Shown here piece by piece: positions 32,679 to 41,735 of a stretch of 64,000 nucleotides of DNA. The notes beneath the pieces are model-generated. The model ran no database searches. It was given only the letters and a program-made list of their open reading frames with translations, and had not been told where the DNA came from. Origin of the DNA: Aeromicrobium stalagmiti (GTDB lineage Bacteria > Actinomycetota > Actinomycetes > Propionibacteriales > Nocardioidaceae); assembly GCF_013283745.1 (NCBI RefSeq), contig NZ_JABSTZ010000004.1, forward strand, positions 280,714 through 344,713, read 5' to 3'. A program made the position numbers and the translations under genes. Within the stretch, counting starts at the first letter, position 1. Every line of letters begins with the position of its first letter.

Positions 32679-33548
32679 CTACTCGGCGAAGCTGTGCTCC
32701 GCGGCCGGAAACGCGCCGCCCTTGACGTCGGCGACGTACTCCTTCGTCGCGGCGAGCATCACGCCGTGCAGGTCGGCGTAGCGCTTGACGAAGCGGGGCG
32801 CCTTGCCCGTGTTGAGGCCGAGCATGTCCTGCCAGACCAGCACCTGGGCGTCGCAGTCGACGCCTGCACCGATGCCGACGGTCGGGATGCGCAGGGCCTC
32901 GGTGACCTCGGCGGCGATCGGTGCCGGCACCATCTCCATGACGACGGCGAACGCGCCGGCGGCCTCGAGCGCCGTGGCCTCCTCGACGAGTCGCGCGGCA
33001 CCGTCGCCGCGGCCCTGGACGCGATAGCCGCCGAGCTGGTGCTCCGACTGCGGGGTGAAGCCGATGTGGGCGCACACGGGGATGCCGCCGTCGGTGAGCA
33101 GCTTGACCTGCGGAGCCATCGCGATCCCGCCCTCGAGCTTGACCGCGTGGGCGCCGGCCTCCTTCATGAAGCGGGCCGCCGTGTGGAACGCCTGCTCGGG
33201 CGAGGCCTGGTAGGAGCCAAACGGTAGGTCGGCCAGCACGAGGGCGTGCTTCGCCGAGCGCGAGACGGCCCGGACCAGCGGGATCAGCTCGTCGACCGTG
33301 ACGGGCAGCGACGACTCGTTGCCATAGACGTTGTTGGACGCCGAGTCGCCGACGAGCAGCACCTCGACACCGGCCTCGTCGAAGGTCGCCGCGGTGTACT
33401 GGTCGTACGACGTCAGCATCGTCCACTTCTCACCGGTGTGCTTCATCTGCTGCAGCGTGTGGGTGCGGATGCGCTTGCGGGGGGTCGGCGCTGCGGCGGC
33501 CGGTCCGGTGCCGTACGGCGCGGTCTCTTCAGGGGTGGCGTCAGCCAT
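32679..33548 (-). CDS. panB: 3-methyl-2-oxobutanoate hydroxymethyltransferase
   Basis: 289 residues from MADATPEE. First step of pantothenate/CoA synthesis: ketopantoate from alpha-ketoisovalerate and methylene-tetrahydrofolate. Conserved blocks: [31 protein letters not shown] (metal Asp), [37 protein letters not shown] (catalytic region), VVMEMVPA and PTVGIGAG. The N-terminal 20 residues are a low-complexity Ala/Pro extension. Later pan genes are not in the window. An upstream in-frame frame extension to 33644 is less likely than this ATG. Confidence 0.95.
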   Translation of the reverse strand: MADATPEETAPYGTGPAAAAPTPRKRIRTHTLQQMKHTGEKWTMLTSYDQYTAATFDEAGVEVLLVGDSASNNVYGNESSLPVTVDELIPLVRAVSRSAKHALVLADLPFGSYQASPEQAFHTAARFMKEAGAHAVKLEGGIAMAPQVKLLTDGGIPVCAHIGFTPQSEHQLGGYRVQGRGDGAARLVEEATALEAAGAFAVVMEMVPAPIAAEVTEALRIPTVGIGAGVDCDAQVLVWQDMLGLNTGKAPRFVKRYADLHGVMLAATKEYVADVKGGAFPAAEHSFAE

Positions 33549-33694
33549 GGCAGTTCTCCTGTTCGTCTCGCGGCTCCTGGCGGAGTCCACGGATGTCTCC
33601 AGCGTGCCAGATCGTCGGGGCGACGGCTGCGCAGTGTGAACCAACTCATAGCCCCGGGGCCGTCAGCCCCGAGGTCTCGTCGGCCCGGGTGGGG

Positions 33695-35446
33695 TCAGAG
33701 CTTCTCGCGCCACCGGTGGGTGATTGGCACCCGGCGGTCTCGGCCGAAGTTGCGGCGCGACACCTTGGGTCCCGGCGGGTACTGCCGGCGCTTGTACTCG
33801 GCCCGGTCGACCAGGCCGATGACCCGCTCCACCAGGGCAGGGTCGAAGCCCTCCGCGATGACGTCGGCCGACCCGAGGTCACGTTCGACGTACGCGTCGA
33901 GCACGGCGTCGAGCTGGTCGTAGGGCGGCAGCGAGTCGGAGTCGAGCTGGCCGGGCCGCAGCTCGGCCGACGGCGGCTTGGAGATCGTGTCCTCGGGGAT
34001 CGGGGGCGTCTCGCCCCGCTCGGCCGCGTACGCGTTGCGCCACGTGGCGAGCTCCCAGACCAGCGTCTTGGGGACGTCCTTGATGGGCGCGTAGCCACCG
34101 ACGGCGTCGCCGTAGATCGTGGAGTAACCGGTCGCGAGCTCCGACTTGTTGCCGCAGGCGAGCACGAGATGACCGTGCTGGTTGGACAGTCCCATCCAGA
34201 TCACGGCGCGGATGCGGGCCTGCAGGTTCTCCTCGGCCAGGCCGTCGAGGTGCAGGGCGTCCTGGTACTGGTCGAAGATCGGCGCGATCGGCACGGTCTG
34301 CAGGTTCAGCCCGGTGCGACGCGCCATCTCGGCGGCGTCGGACTTGGAGTGCTCGGTCGACCACGCGCTGGGGTTGGAGACGCCGAAGACCTTGTCGGCA
34401 CCGAGCGCGTCGACCGCGATGGCGGCGACCAGGGTCGAGTCGATGCCGCCGGACATGCCGAACAGGACAGACGAGAAGCCGTTCTTCTGCACGTAGTCGC
34501 GCAGGCCCGTCACGAGCGCAGTCCAGATCTCCTGGTGGCGGGGGAGGCGCTCCTTTTCCACCGTCGGCAGCGGCTCGTAGGCCGCGAACGGCTCGGAGGT
34601 GATGATCGTGCGCTTGATCGCGAGCCCGCCGAAGCGCTCGTCGGAGTCGGGCATCGACGGTGTGGCCCCCGGGAGGTCGAGGTCGACGACCAGCAGCTCG
34701 GGATCGAACTGGCCCGAGCGCCCGAGCACCGTGCCGGCCTGGTCGACGACGATCGAGTCGCCGTCGAAGACCAGCTCGTCCTGCCCGCCGACGAGGTTGA
34801 CGTAGGCCAGGACACAGTCGCCCTCGCGGGCGCGGCGCGAGCACAGCTCGAGGCGGACGTCGTCCTTGTCGGCCTCGTAGGGGGAGCCGTTCGGGACGAC
34901 CAGCAGCGCCGCCTCGGCGGCCTTGGCGGCGGCGGACGGGCCGTCGCGCCACAGGTCCTCGCAGATGGCCAGGGCGACGTCGATGCCGCCGACCTGGATG
35001 ACGTTGATGGTGTGCCCGGGGACGAAGTTGCGGATCTCGTCACCGACGCCGTAGTTCCACAGGTGGTGCTTGGCCTGGCGGGCGACGATCCGGCCGCCGT
35101 GCATGACCGCCACGGAGTTGAGCGGGGCGTTCTTGGGGATGCCGAGCCCCTCGGGCACGCCCTCGGCCTGGTCGAGGAAGCCGACGACCGCCACGAGGTC
35201 GCCGCAGCCCTCGTCCTGCAGCCGTGCAGCGAGCTGCTCGGCGGCTGCCTGCGACGCCTGGATGAGGGACGCGCGCATCGCGAGGTCCTCGATGGGGTAG
35301 CCGGTCAGCATCATCTCGGGGAAGACCACGAGGTGGACGCCCTTCGACACGGCGTCCTTGCACTGCTCGACCACGAGGTCGGCGTTGCCGGCGAGGTCGC
35401 CGACCGTGGCGTTGACTTGGGCGAGGGCGAGGCGCAGCTGGGGCAT
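33695..35446 (-). CDS. nadE: Glutamine-dependent NAD+ synthetase
   Basis: 583 residues. Makes NAD from deamido-NAD, ATP and glutamine. N-terminal nitrilase-type glutaminase with the Glu-Lys-Cys triad (LVVFPEMMLTGYPIEDLA, KHHLWNYGVGDE, AICEDLWRDG). C-terminal ATP-pyrophosphatase domain with GMSGGIDSTLVAAIAV, GLSNQHGHLVLACGNKSE and STIYGDAVGGYAPIKDV. It is the shorter bacterial form, not the 679-residue mycobacterial type. TAGTCT (complement of 35453-35458) lies 6 nt before the ATG, so it is probably leaderless. Divergent from glnA. Confidence 0.96.
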   Translation of the reverse strand: MPQLRLALAQVNATVGDLAGNADLVVEQCKDAVSKGVHLVVFPEMMLTGYPIEDLAMRASLIQASQAAAEQLAARLQDEGCGDLVAVVGFLDQAEGVPEGLGIPKNAPLNSVAVMHGGRIVARQAKHHLWNYGVGDEIRNFVPGHTINVIQVGGIDVALAICEDLWRDGPSAAAKAAEAALLVVPNGSPYEADKDDVRLELCSRRAREGDCVLAYVNLVGGQDELVFDGDSIVVDQAGTVLGRSGQFDPELLVVDLDLPGATPSMPDSDERFGGLAIKRTIITSEPFAAYEPLPTVEKERLPRHQEIWTALVTGLRDYVQKNGFSSVLFGMSGGIDSTLVAAIAVDALGADKVFGVSNPSAWSTEHSKSDAAEMARRTGLNLQTVPIAPIFDQYQDALHLDGLAEENLQARIRAVIWMGLSNQHGHLVLACGNKSELATGYSTIYGDAVGGYAPIKDVPKTLVWELATWRNAYAAERGETPPIPEDTISKPPSAELRPGQLDSDSLPPYDQLDAVLDAYVERDLGSADVIAEGFDPALVERVIGLVDRAEYKRRQYPPGPKVSRRNFGRDRRVPITHRWREKL

Positions 35447-35484
35447 GTGCCGAGACTATCGGTCGCGAATTCTCGGGGCGTTGC

Positions 35485-35500
35485 GAAACATTGCCGTAAC
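35485..35500 (+). promoter_or_regulatory. GlnR-box-like element upstream of glnA
   Basis: GAAAC (35485-35489), six bases, GTAAC (35496-35500). Actinobacterial GlnR boxes are built from gTnAC and GaAAc half-sites spaced by six bases, from established knowledge. The site lies 24 nt before the glnA start and 39 nt before nadE. Outer half-sites at the next six-base spacing are not evident, so this is a minimal two-half-site box. Confidence 0.5.
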
Positions 35501-35523
35501 ACGACGCGTGCGAGACTTGCGCC

Positions 35524-36861
35524 ATGGGAAAACAGGAAGACTTCGTCCTGCGCGCGCTCGAGGAGCGCGACGTCCGATTCGTGCGTCTGTGGTTCACCGA
35601 CGTCCTGGGATCCCTGAAGTCGGTGGCCATCGCGCCGGCTGAGCTCGAGGGCGCATTCGCCGAGGGCATCGGCTTCGACGGCTCCGCGATCGAGGGCTTC
35701 GCGCGCGTGCACGAGGCCGACATGCTGGCGATGCCCGACCCGTCGACGTTCCAGATCCTGCCGTGGCGCGGCGAGACCCCCGCGACGGCCCGCATGTTCT
35801 GCGACATCCTCATGCCCGACGGCACGCCGTCGTACGCCGACCCGCGCCACGTCCTGAAGCGTGCGCTGCAGAAGGCGGCCGAGGCCGGGTTCACGTTCTA
35901 CACCCACCCCGAGATCGAGTTCTTCCTGTTCAAGGGCAAGCCCGACAAGGGCGACCGACCCGTGCCGGTCGACGACAGCGGCTATTTCGACCACACCGCC
36001 CAGGGCGGCGGGCAGGACTTCCGCCGCGAGGTCATCACGATGCTCGAGAACATGGGCATCTCGGTGGAGTTCAGCCACCACGAGGGCGGCCCGGGCCAGC
36101 AGGAGATCGACCTGCGCTACGCCGACGCCCTCTCGACGGCCGACAACATCATGACCTTCCGCACGGTCGTGCGTGAGGTCGCGCTGAGCCAGGGCAAGTG
36201 GGCCTCGTTCATGCCCAAGCCGTTCACCGAGCACCCGGGCTCCGGCATGCACACCCACGTCTCGCTGTTCGAGGGTGACGAGAACGCGTTCTACGAGGCG
36301 GGTGCGGAGTACCAGCTGTCGCAGACCGGACGCCGCTTCATCGCGGGCGTCCTGCACCACACGCCCGAGATCACCGCGGTCACCAACCAGTGGGTCAACT
36401 CCTACAAGCGCCTGGCCGGCGGGGGAGAGGCCCCCAACTATGTGTGCTGGGGCCACAACAACCGCTCCGCGCTCATCCGCGTGCCGATGTACAAGCCGCA
36501 CAAGGGCAACTCCGCCCGGGTCGAGAACCGCGCGATCGACGCTGCCTGCAACCCCTACCTCGCGTTCGCGCTGGTGCTGGCGGCCGGCCTCAAGGGCATC
36601 GAGGAGAAGTACGAGCTGCCGCCCGAGGCCGAGGACGACGTCTGGTCGTTGTCGGAGAACGAGCGCAAGGCCATGGGCATCGCGCCGCTTCCGCGCAACC
36701 TCGACGAGGCCATCCGCACGATGGAGACGAGCGAGCTGGTCGCCGAGACGCTCGGTGAGCACGTGTTCGACTTCTTCCTGCGCAACAAGCGCGCGGAGTG
36801 GCAGGACTACCGCTCGCAGGTCACGCAGTTCGAGATCGACCGCCTCATGCCGATGGTCTGA
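35524..36861 (+). CDS. glnA: Glutamine synthetase, GlnA2-like (GSI-alpha)
   Basis: 445 residues. ATP-dependent ligation of ammonia to glutamate. Signatures: GIGFDGSAIEGFARVHEADM, HPEIEFFLF, HHEGGPGQQEIDLRYADAL, MPKPFTEHPGSGMHTHVSLF, NSYKRLAGGGEAP and NRSALIRVPMY. The close match, residue for residue in many blocks, is to mycobacterial GlnA2 (446 residues). The adenylylation tyrosine segment (NLYDLP-like) of GSI-beta is absent, so GlnE is unlikely to act on this copy. GAGACT lies 6 nt before the ATG, and a GlnR-like box is just upstream. Confidence 0.94.
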   Translation: MGKQEDFVLRALEERDVRFVRLWFTDVLGSLKSVAIAPAELEGAFAEGIGFDGSAIEGFARVHEADMLAMPDPSTFQILPWRGETPATARMFCDILMPDGTPSYADPRHVLKRALQKAAEAGFTFYTHPEIEFFLFKGKPDKGDRPVPVDDSGYFDHTAQGGGQDFRREVITMLENMGISVEFSHHEGGPGQQEIDLRYADALSTADNIMTFRTVVREVALSQGKWASFMPKPFTEHPGSGMHTHVSLFEGDENAFYEAGAEYQLSQTGRRFIAGVLHHTPEITAVTNQWVNSYKRLAGGGEAPNYVCWGHNNRSALIRVPMYKPHKGNSARVENRAIDAACNPYLAFALVLAAGLKGIEEKYELPPEAEDDVWSLSENERKAMGIAPLPRNLDEAIRTMETSELVAETLGEHVFDFFLRNKRAEWQDYRSQVTQFEIDRLMPMV

Positions 36862-36874
36862 GCGGCGCCCCCGC

Positions 36875-38167
36875 TCAGGCCCGATCGGCCTTCTGCAGCA
36901 GCACGGCCTTCTCGCGCTCGTTGTGCGTGAGCGCGGCGGCGGCGATGAGCTCGGCGCGTGCCTCGTCGCGACGACCGAGCCGCAGGAGCAGCTCGCCGCG
37001 GACGCTGGGGACGAGCGGGTGGCCCCGCAACGCTCCGGCGGCGGCGATCTCGTCGACCACGGCGAGCCCGGCAGCGGCGCCGCTGGCCATCGCGACGGCC
37101 ACCGCACGGTTGACGTCGACGAACGGTGACGGCGCGACGGAGGCGAGGGCCTCGTAGAGCGCCACGATCTGTGCCCAGTCGGTCTCGTCCGTCGAGGGGG
37201 CGATGGCGTGGCACTCGGCGATGGCGGCCTGGAGCGCGTACGCCCCGCGTCCCCGGCCGATCGCGTCAGCCCGTGCGAGCGCCGCACGGCCGCGCCGGAC
37301 CTGACCGTGGTCCCACCTCGACCGGTCCTGGTCGGCCAGCAGGATCGGCTCGCCGTCGTGGTCGACTCGGGCGGCGAAGCGCGAGGCCTGCAGCTCGAGC
37401 AGGGCCAGCAGGGCATGGGTGTCGGGCTCGTCGGGCACGAGCGCACAGACGACCCGCGCGAGCCGGATGGCCTCGGCGGCCAGGTCGGTGCGCAGCCAGC
37501 TGCTCCCGGACGACGCGGCGTAGCCCTCGTTGAAGACGAGGTAGACGACGGTGAGCACCGACCCGAGACGGCTGCCGAAGTCGTCGCGCGAGGGCACCTC
37601 GAAGGGCAGCTCGGCGGCCGCGATGGTCTTCTTGGCACGGACGATGCGCTGCTGGACGGTGCTGACCGGCAGGGCGAACGCCCGCGCGATCTCCTCGGTC
37701 GTCAGGCCCGCCACGACGCGCAGCGTGAGGGCGATCTGTGACTCGCGGGGCAGGATCGGGTGGCACGCGGTGAAGACGAGCCGCAGCACGTCGTCGTCGA
37801 CCACGTCGGGGTCCCACGGCAGGTCGTCGTCCGTCGCGTCGAGACGCTGCTGCTCGGCCAGGGAACGAGCGATGGTCGCGTGGCGGTCGTCGAGCCGCTC
37901 GAGACGGCGGCGCCGGTCGATCGCCCTGCGCTTGGCGACCGTCGTCAGCCACGCACCCGGGTTGGGTGGCACCCCGTCGCGGGGCCACTGCGCGAGCGCG
38001 TCGACGAGGGCCTCCTGGGCGAAGTCCTCGGCCAGCCCGAAGTCGCCGACCATGCGCGTCATGGTCGCGACGATGCGGGCCGACTCGATGCGCCAGACGG
38101 CCTCGACCTGACGGCGGGCGGACGCTGCGGCATCGACCGCCGCGCCCGCCTCGTCAGGACCGGTCAC
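36875..38167 (-). CDS. ECF42-type RNA polymerase sigma factor with TPR-like C-terminal domain (DUF6596)
   Basis: 430 residues from GTG. Region 2: VEAVWRIESARIVATMTRMV, LAEDFAQEALVDALAQWP, NPGAWLTTVAKRRAIDRRRR. Region 4: LRVVAGLTTEEIARAFALPV, STVQQRIVRAKKTI. The C-terminal about 220 residues form the helical DUF6596/TPR-like extension (YLVFNEGYAASSG, TDLAAEAIRLARV), characteristic of ECF42, which needs no classical anti-sigma factor. The gene is 13 nt after a YCII (DGPF) gene on the same strand, the typical ECF42 partner. Convergent with glnA. Confidence 0.9.
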   Translation of the reverse strand: MTGPDEAGAAVDAAASARRQVEAVWRIESARIVATMTRMVGDFGLAEDFAQEALVDALAQWPRDGVPPNPGAWLTTVAKRRAIDRRRRLERLDDRHATIARSLAEQQRLDATDDDLPWDPDVVDDDVLRLVFTACHPILPRESQIALTLRVVAGLTTEEIARAFALPVSTVQQRIVRAKKTIAAAELPFEVPSRDDFGSRLGSVLTVVYLVFNEGYAASSGSSWLRTDLAAEAIRLARVVCALVPDEPDTHALLALLELQASRFAARVDHDGEPILLADQDRSRWDHGQVRRGRAALARADAIGRGRGAYALQAAIAECHAIAPSTDETDWAQIVALYEALASVAPSPFVDVNRAVAVAMASGAAAGLAVVDEIAAAGALRGHPLVPSVRGELLLRLGRRDEARAELIAAAALTHNEREKAVLLQKADRA

Positions 38168-38180
38168 GGAGTGCGGCCGT

Positions 38181-38609
38181 TCAGCCCTGGATCGGGTCGT
38201 CGCTGCCCAGCTGCTCGCGCCACTCGTGCTCCTTCTGGATGTACTCGTTGTCCTGGTCGAAGTCGCTGGTCTCGGTGACCCGACGCACCTCGAGGAACGT
38301 TCCGGCGTCGAGCGGGCAACGCTTGGCCCACTCGACGGCCTCTTCCCTGGTCGAGGTCTGGATGATCCAGAAGCCGTTGAACAGCTCCTTGGCCTCGGCG
38401 TAGGGGCCGTCGGTGACGATGGGCGGGGTCGACTCGAAGTCGACCACGAAGCCCTCCTCCGCCGGCATGAGGCCCTCGCCGGCCAGCAGCACCCCGGCCT
38501 TCATGAGCGACTCGTTGTAGGCGCCCATGGCGTTGATGACGGGGGTCCAGTCGAAGTCGGCGGGGTACTCGACCGGGACGGGGGTGCGCATGATGAGCAT
38601 GAACTTCAT
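38181..38609 (-). CDS. YCII-related (DGPF) protein, ECF42 partner
   Basis: 142 residues. MKFMLIMRTPVPVEYPADFD, a GVLLAGEGLMPAEEGFVV segment, then the name-giving VTDGPYAEAKELFNGFWIIQ motif, and a helical tail with a long acidic end. YCII folds bind small molecules; DGPF proteins are co-transcribed with ECF42 sigma factors and are usually among their targets. GGAGACATCACC before the ATG contains the ribosome binding site. First gene of the pair with the sigma factor. Confidence 0.88.
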   Translation of the reverse strand: MKFMLIMRTPVPVEYPADFDWTPVINAMGAYNESLMKAGVLLAGEGLMPAEEGFVVDFESTPPIVTDGPYAEAKELFNGFWIIQTSTREEAVEWAKRCPLDAGTFLEVRRVTETSDFDQDNEYIQKEHEWREQLGSDDPIQG

Positions 38610-38764
38610 GGTGATGTCTCCTGGTGTGGCGGGCCGTCTCTCGACCCTCTCACTCCTGCTTCGAACGGTCGATGCCCCGATCGACACGGCGCGCGAACTT
38701 CTTTCGGATTTCTTGCCGCGGACGGTCTGTGGGGCCCGGGCCCGGCGGCGGGTAGCCTGCTGGG

Positions 38765-41686
38765 GTGGCAACTGACGCACGTGATCTGGCCGTGGCACTG
38801 GCCCGCAAGGGCTTTCGCGACGGTGACGGCGCGGTCGCCGATCTGGAGTCGCTCGGTGACGTGCCCGACGCGCTGGTCGACCAGATCGCCTCGGTGGCGA
38901 GTCCTGACACGGCCCTGTCGTCGCTGGCCTCGATCGGCCGTCGGATGGGCGCGGCCCCGTTGCTCGACCTGCTCGCGTCCGACGACGAGCTGCGGCTGCG
39001 GCTGCTCGTCGTGCTCGGCACGAGCGAGGCGCTCGGCGACTTCCTGACACGCCACCCCGAGCACGTCCGCGACCTCGCGGCGACCGAGCTCTCGCCCAGC
39101 CCGATCCTGCTGCCCAAGCGCCGGGCGCAGATGGAGGAGGCGACGACGGCCGACGAGCTGCGCGTCGCCTACTACCGCAAGCTGCTCCACATCGCCGCTC
39201 GCGACCTGACGGCCCTGACGTCGTTCGAGCAGTCCTCGGCCGAGCTGTCCGACCTCGCTGTCTCGACCCTGGGTGCGGCGCTGCAGATCGCCCGTGCGGC
39301 CGAGCCGGATGCGGACCTGTGCCGGCTCACGATCATGGCGATGGGCAAGACGGGCGGCCACGAGCTCAACTACCTCAGCGACGTCGACGTCATCTTCGTG
39401 CACGAGCCGGCTGAGGGGGCCGACGAGCAGGCTGCGCTGAGTTCGGCGACCCGCCTCGCGTCCGCGGTCATGCGGCTGTGCCGGGACCACACCAAGGAAG
39501 GGACGATCTGGGAGGTCGACGCCGAGCTGCGGCCCGAGGGCAAGAACGGTCCGCTCGTCCGCTCGCTCGCCAGCCATGTCGCCTACTACGAGAAGTGGGC
39601 CAGCACGTGGGAGTTCCAGGCGCTCCTCAAGGCGCGGTTCGCCGCCGGTGACGAGGCGCTCGGGCAGGCGTACGTCGACGCGCTGTCGCCCATGATCTGG
39701 TTCGCCAGCACGCGCGAGAACTTCGTCACCGACGTCCGCGCGATGCGTCGGCGCGTCATCGAGCACATCCCCGCCGCGCACCGGGAGCGGCAGCTCAAGC
39801 TCGGCGCCGGTGGACTGCGTGACGTCGAGTTCGCCGTCCAGCTCCTGCAGCTCGTCCACGGTCGCGCCGACGAGTCGCTGCGCAGCCCGACGACGGTCGA
39901 GGCGCTGCGATCGCTGATCGACGGCGGCTACGTCGGACGACGCGACGGCGCGGCGATGGAGGAGGCGTACGAGTTCCTGCGCACGCTCGAGCACCGCATC
40001 CAGCTGTACAAGCTGCGTCGCAGCCACATCGTGCCGGAGGACCCCGAGGACCTGCGCCGTCTGGGTCGGAGCATGGGGTTCCGGCAGAACTCCGCCGAGG
40101 CGCTCACCAAGGAGTGGCAGGCGCACCGCCGCATCGTGCGCCGGCTGCACGAGAAGCTCTTCTACCAGCCGCTGCTCGAGGCCGTGGCCTCGTTGCCCAC
40201 CGACGGCATGCGTCTCACGCCGCTCGCGGCCGAGCAGCGCCTGACCGCGCTCGGCTTCGTCGATCCGAAGGGTGCGCTCGCGCACATCCAGGCGCTCACC
40301 TCGGGGCTGTCGCGCCGTGCCGCCATCCAGAAGTCGTTGCTGCCGGCGATGCTCGCATGGTTCGCCGCGTCGCCCGACCCCGATGCCGGCCTGCTGGCGT
40401 TCCGCAAGATCTCCGAGGGCCTCGGCGAGACGCACTGGTACCTCCGCAAGCTGCGCGACGAGGGCGAGGGGGCCGAGCAGCTCGCGCACGTCCTGTCGTC
40501 GAGCCGCTACGTGACCGACCTGATCCTGCGGGCACCCGACTCGGTCGCGCTGCTGGGCGACGACGCCGAGCTGCGACCGCTCGAGCGCGAGCGGCTGCGC
40601 ACCGAGGTCGACATCGCCGCCGAGCGGCACCGTGACCCGCAGGACGCGATCCGTGCCGTCCGCCGCGTGCGACGCCGCGAGCTGTCACGCATCGGCATCG
40701 CCGACGTGCTCGGGCGCCTCGACATCACCGAGGTCGGCGAGGCTCTGACCGACGTGTCCACGGCGACGCTCGCCGGCGCCCTGAAGGCCTCCACCGCAGC
40801 GGTCGAGGCCGAGCGCGGAGAGATGCCGACCCGCATGTCGATCGTCCTCATGGGACGTCTGGGTGGCGGCGAGGCCGGATACGGGTCCGACGCCGACGTG
40901 ATGTTCGTCCACGACCCGTACGACGGCGCCGACGAGACCGAGGCCGCATCGGCGGCGATGGCCGTGGCGCAGGGACTGCGCAAGATGCTGGCCGCCCCGG
41001 GCGACGACCCGGCGCTCGAGGTCGACGCCGAGCTGCGGCCCGAGGGCAAGAACGGGCCGCTCGTCCGGACGTTCGGGGCCTATCGGGCTTACTACGAGAA
41101 GTGGTCCGCCGTCTGGGAGGCCCAGGCCCTGCTGCGGGCGAATGCGACGGTCGGCGATGCCGACCTGAGCGCACGGTTCACCGCGCTGATCGACCCGCTC
41201 CGGTGGCCCGAGGGCGGTGCGACGGCCGACGAGGTCCGCGAGATCCGCCGCATCAAGGCCCGGGTCGACTCCGAGCGACTGCCCCGCGGCGCCAACCCCA
41301 AGACCCACCTCAAGCTGGGACGCGGCGGCCTGGCCGACGTGGAGTGGACGGTGCAGCTGCTCCAGATGCAGCACGCCCACGCGGTGCCGGGCATGCGCAC
41401 GACCCGGACCCTCGAGGCGCTGCACGCCGCGGTCAAGGCCGATCTCGTCAGCCACGACGACGCCCAGACGCTGGAGTCCGCGTGGCGTCTCGTGAGCCGC
41501 ATCCGCAACGCCGTCGTGCTGATGCGGGGCAAGGGCGCCGAGTCGATGGTCGAGCACGCCGGTGACCGCGCAGGTGTCGCCCATCTGCTCGGCTACGGCA
41601 TGGACCAGGGCGAGCGGCTCAACGACGACTACCTCCGGGCGACACGTCATGCCCGCAAGGTCGTCGAGCGAATCTTCTACGAATGA
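38765..41686 (+). CDS. glnE: Glutamine synthetase adenylyltransferase/deadenylylase
   Basis: 973 residues from GTG. Two nucleotidyltransferase domains: the N-terminal adenylyl-removing domain with MAMGKTGGHELNYLSDVDVI, and the C-terminal adenylylating domain with MGRLGGGEAGYGSDADVMFV (the D-x-D metal motif in each). Both are followed by the EVDAELRPEGKNGPLVRS/T repeat and a helical HPEHVRDLA-type regulatory region. It modifies the GSI-beta-type glutamine synthetase elsewhere in the genome; the GlnA2 copy nearby lacks the target tyrosine. TAGCCT (38753-38758) lies 6 nt before the GTG, so it is probably leaderless. Confidence 0.95.
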   Translation: MATDARDLAVALARKGFRDGDGAVADLESLGDVPDALVDQIASVASPDTALSSLASIGRRMGAAPLLDLLASDDELRLRLLVVLGTSEALGDFLTRHPEHVRDLAATELSPSPILLPKRRAQMEEATTADELRVAYYRKLLHIAARDLTALTSFEQSSAELSDLAVSTLGAALQIARAAEPDADLCRLTIMAMGKTGGHELNYLSDVDVIFVHEPAEGADEQAALSSATRLASAVMRLCRDHTKEGTIWEVDAELRPEGKNGPLVRSLASHVAYYEKWASTWEFQALLKARFAAGDEALGQAYVDALSPMIWFASTRENFVTDVRAMRRRVIEHIPAAHRERQLKLGAGGLRDVEFAVQLLQLVHGRADESLRSPTTVEALRSLIDGGYVGRRDGAAMEEAYEFLRTLEHRIQLYKLRRSHIVPEDPEDLRRLGRSMGFRQNSAEALTKEWQAHRRIVRRLHEKLFYQPLLEAVASLPTDGMRLTPLAAEQRLTALGFVDPKGALAHIQALTSGLSRRAAIQKSLLPAMLAWFAASPDPDAGLLAFRKISEGLGETHWYLRKLRDEGEGAEQLAHVLSSSRYVTDLILRAPDSVALLGDDAELRPLERERLRTEVDIAAERHRDPQDAIRAVRRVRRRELSRIGIADVLGRLDITEVGEALTDVSTATLAGALKASTAAVEAERGEMPTRMSIVLMGRLGGGEAGYGSDADVMFVHDPYDGADETEAASAAMAVAQGLRKMLAAPGDDPALEVDAELRPEGKNGPLVRTFGAYRAYYEKWSAVWEAQALLRANATVGDADLSARFTALIDPLRWPEGGATADEVREIRRIKARVDSERLPRGANPKTHLKLGRGGLADVEWTVQLLQMQHAHAVPGMRTTRTLEALHAAVKADLVSHDDAQTLESAWRLVSRIRNAVVLMRGKGAESMVEHAGDRAGVAHLLGYGMDQGERLNDDYLRATRHARKVVERIFYE

Positions 41687-41735
41687 GCCGCGGACGGGTA
41701 TCGTCGGAGCTCGTCGACACTCGGGAGAACGACAC

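Noticed and set aside
35311..37638. 775-codon open frame on the minus strand through glnA and nadE
   Set aside because: Crosses nadE, glnA and the ECF42 sigma gene; typical high-GC shadow frame.
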